Of a DNA stretch of 64,000 nt, positions 62,128-64,000 are shown piece by piece. The stretch covers positions 186,001-250,000 of the forward strand of contig NZ_JACHIO010000003.1 in NCBI RefSeq assembly GCF_014203225.1. The letters are read 5' to 3'. The notes under the pieces are model-generated. The model saw only the letters and a program-made list of their open reading frames with translations, made no database searches and had not been told where the DNA came from. Both the position numbers and the translations under genes were made by a program. This DNA comes from Granulicella mallensis. Lineage in GTDB: Bacteria; Acidobacteriota; Terriglobia; Terriglobales; Acidobacteriaceae. Position 1 is the stretch's first letter, and every line of letters starts with the position of its first letter.

Positions 62128-64000
62128 ATGCAGAAGAGCAGCTCGCAACTTCCCCTATTGATTTTTACGGCAGCCATCCTTGGAGTCGCCAGCGCGTCGG
62201 CTCAGGAAACGAAGCGGCCTTGGATGGATTCCCAACTGTCTCCAGGGGAGCGCTCAGAGCTGGTCCTGAAAGAACTGACTCTGGATGAAAAGTTGGCGCT
62301 GGTACATGGCAACGGCATGTCGGGCGAGTCGCAGTGGCGGATGCCTCTAACCCCTCTCACCAATGGCGGCGCTGGTTACACTCAAGGCGTCGAGCGCCTG
62401 GGTATTCCTCCCCTGATTATCTCGGATGCCGGCTACGGCGTGAGAGCCAGCGGCGCGAATGGAAGATACTCGACGGCGATGCCTTCCAACCTGGGTGCAG
62501 CTTCGAGCTGGGATCCAGAGTCCGCGTGCCAGTTCGGCGAAGTGCTCGGCGGCGAACTTCGGGCTCAAGGTTTCGATGTGAGCCTGGGAGGCGGCGTGAA
62601 TCTCACCCGCGAACCCCGGAACGGGCGGACCTTCGAGTACGCGGGCGAAGATCCGCTTCTGGCCGGCACTGTTGTTGGCAACATGATGAAGTGCGAGCAG
62701 GAGCAACACGTCATCGGCGATATCAAGCACTACGCCGTCAACGACCAGGAGACAGGACGATTCATTGTGAATTCTGTCATCTCGAAACGCGCGATGCAGG
62801 AGTCCGATCTATTGGCCTTTCATATTGCGATCTCTATCGCCAATCCCGGCGCCGTGATGTGCTCTTATAACCGAATCAATGGCGACTTCGGTTGTGAAAA
62901 TTCCTACACGCTGCAGGATGTTCTCAAGAAGGATTGGGGATTCAAGGGCTTCGTGATCTCGGATTGGGGCGGCACGCACAGTACGGAGAAGGCGTCCTCT
63001 GCCGGACTCGATCAAGAGCAGCCTATGGCCGACTACTTCGGACCGAAGTTAAAGGAGGCGGTAGAAGCAGGGAGAGTACCTCTGTCCGAGATCGATGACC
63101 ATGCTCGCAGGGTCTTGTACGCGGAGTTTTTAGCTGGCATCGTCGATGATCCTCCGCATAAGAGTGTAGTCAACGTAGAAAAAGGGCTTGAGGTTGCGCA
63201 GCGTGTCGAAGAAAAGAGCATCGTTCTCCTAAAGAACAACCAGGCCGTGCTCCCCATCCTTCCGTCCAAGGTCCACAGCATTGCAATCATCGGCGGCCAC
63301 GCGGATGTAGGAATGATCTCCGGTGGTGGTTCTGCACAAGTTGACCCGCCTGACGGCAATGCCATTATGCCCCCTGGTAAAGGCGAAACACATTGGCAGG
63401 ACCATATCTGGTTTCCGACTTCCCCCTTACAGGCTTTGCGAGCGAAGTTGCCGAACACAAGAATTGAATTTAACCCGGGAACGGATCTGCAGTCAGCGGC
63501 AGCTTTAGCCAAGACCGCGGATGTGGCGATTGTCTTCGCCTATCAGTGGGAGTCCGAAGGGATGGACCTGCCGAACCTTTCGCTTCCGGACAGCCAGGAT
63601 ACGCTGATCGCGCAGATAGCGGCGGCCAATCCGCATACGATCGTTGTTCTTGAGACCGGGACTGCCGTTACGATGCCCTGGCTCGACAAGGTGGCCGGGG
63701 TTGTTGAGGTTTGGTATGCGGGCAGCGCCGGGCACAAGGCGTTAGCAAACATCCTTCTCGGGGACGTCAATCCGTCTGGCAAGCTGGCGATGACCTTCCC
63801 CAAGGGGGAGGCGGATCTTCCTCGCCCTTTAATCGCGGACCTCCCTCCGAATGACGAAGGACAAGGACATTATGCTGTGAACTCCGAAACGCGTGTCTCC
63901 AGTTATGCCGTCCACTACGACGAAGGTTCAGAGGTCGGCTACAAGTGGTACGAAGCCCAGCATAAACAACCGTTGTTTCCGTTCGGTTTTGGCCTTTCGT
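62128..64000 (+). CDS. GH3 beta-glucosidase (3' end beyond window)
   Basis: The frame is open from ATG 62128 (GGAG six bases upstream) to the right edge, at least 624 codons. A signal peptide (cleavage near SASA|QETK) is followed by a GH3 N-terminal domain (GNGMSGESQWRMPLTPLTNGGAGYTQGVERLGIPPLIISDAGYGVRASG) with the nucleophile Asp279 in GFVISDWGG, and then the GH3 C-terminal domain (about 365 on: SIVLLKNNQAVLPI). It probably acts in the periplasm on beta-linked glucosides or xylosides. The acid/base residue may lie in the C-terminal part not shown. Confidence 0.93.
   Translation, partial: MQKSSSQLPLLIFTAAILGVASASAQETKRPWMDSQLSPGERSELVLKELTLDEKLALVHGNGMSGESQWRMPLTPLTNGGAGYTQGVERLGIPPLIISDAGYGVRASGANGRYSTAMPSNLGAASSWDPESACQFGEVLGGELRAQGFDVSLGGGVNLTREPRNGRTFEYAGEDPLLAGTVVGNMMKCEQEQHVIGDIKHYAVNDQETGRFIVNSVISKRAMQESDLLAFHIAISIANPGAVMCSYNRINGDFGCENSYTLQDVLKKDWGFKGFVISDWGGTHSTEKASSAGLDQEQPMADYFGPKLKEAVEAGRVPLSEIDDHARRVLYAEFLAGIVDDPPHKSVVNVEKGLEVAQRVEEKSIVLLKNNQAVLPILPSKVHSIAIIGGHADVGMISGGGSAQVDPPDGNAIMPPGKGETHWQDHIWFPTSPLQALRAKLPNTRIEFNPGTDLQSAAALAKTADVAIVFAYQWESEGMDLPNLSLPDSQDTLIAQIAAANPHTIVVLETGTAVTMPWLDKVAGVVEVWYAGSAGHKALANILLGDVNPSGKLAMTFPKGEADLPRPLIADLPPNDEGQGHYAVNSETRVSSYAVHYDEGSEVGYKWYEAQHKQPLFPFGFGLS

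Noticed and set aside
61968-62288. Plus-strand frame of 106 codons overlapping the start of the GH3 gene
   Set aside because: It conflicts with the signal peptide and N-terminus of a clear GH3 enzyme in another frame.
1-64000. CRISPR array, rRNA operon, replication origin and riboswitches
   Set aside because: No regularly spaced repeats, no rRNA-like sequence, no DnaA box cluster and no recognisable aptamer were found in the stretches read; only one tRNA was seen.

Overview
The window looks like chromosomal DNA from a Terriglobia-type acidobacterium (Granulicella/Edaphobacter/Terriglobus-like). The indications are very large Oar-type TonB-dependent receptors with N-terminal carboxypeptidase-regulatory-like domains, hopanoid genes (hpnJ, hpnD), a DUF507 gene pair, membrane-anchored winged-helix-like proteins, and GC-rich coding DNA broken up by palindromic intergenic repeats. 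This placement is inferred from gene content; no marker-gene comparison was possible.

Layout. (1) 1-10490: an accessory block. A P-type (Trb-like) type IV secretion operon runs leftward (virB2, virB3, virB4, virB9, virB10, a small lipoprotein, trbJ and a trbL/virB6 gene cut by the window edge). It is preceded by a LysR regulator and by a rightward operon of an AlpA/excisionase-like HTH, an XRE regulator and a nucleotidyltransferase (toxin-antitoxin-like). The block ends at the 3' end of a tRNA-Glu(CTC) gene, which suggests the right end of an integrated conjugative or mobilisable element. (2) 10566-17444: DUF507 pair, a conserved small protein, recJ, and an adaptor-TPR-TolC export operon without its inner-membrane pump. 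(3) 17554-32558: envelope-lipid region with hpnJ, two half-size EmrE-like permeases, hpnD, a zinc dehydrogenase, an MlaE/MlaF-like lipid ABC transporter, an ACP + KASII + SDR + alpha-oxoamine synthase group (possible sphingoid-base-like lipid synthesis) and a fused NitT/TauT-type ABC transporter. (4) 32986-44179: surface polysaccharide region with rmlC, rmlD, rmlA, rmlB, a family-2 glycosyltransferase, a large Wza-like export protein, a Wzi-like protein and an acyltransferase. (5) 44330-64000: cupin and MFS genes, then two separate units in which a giant TonB-dependent receptor is divergent from a membrane-spanning winged-helix-like protein. The first receptor lies upstream of a beta-propeller/phosphoesterase fusion and a PHP metallohydrolase; the second is near a GH3 beta-glucosidase that runs off the right edge.

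How the genes may work together. Regions 3 and 4 together describe construction of an acidobacterial cell surface: squalene/hopanoid synthesis and head-group modification, a second amino-lipid pathway, lipid transport, and a rhamnose-containing polysaccharide. Region 5 suggests nutrient uptake through outer-membrane receptors, each with its own candidate transmembrane regulator. At least four palindromic or inverted-repeat intergenic elements lie between the operons, in both convergent and tandem gene gaps.
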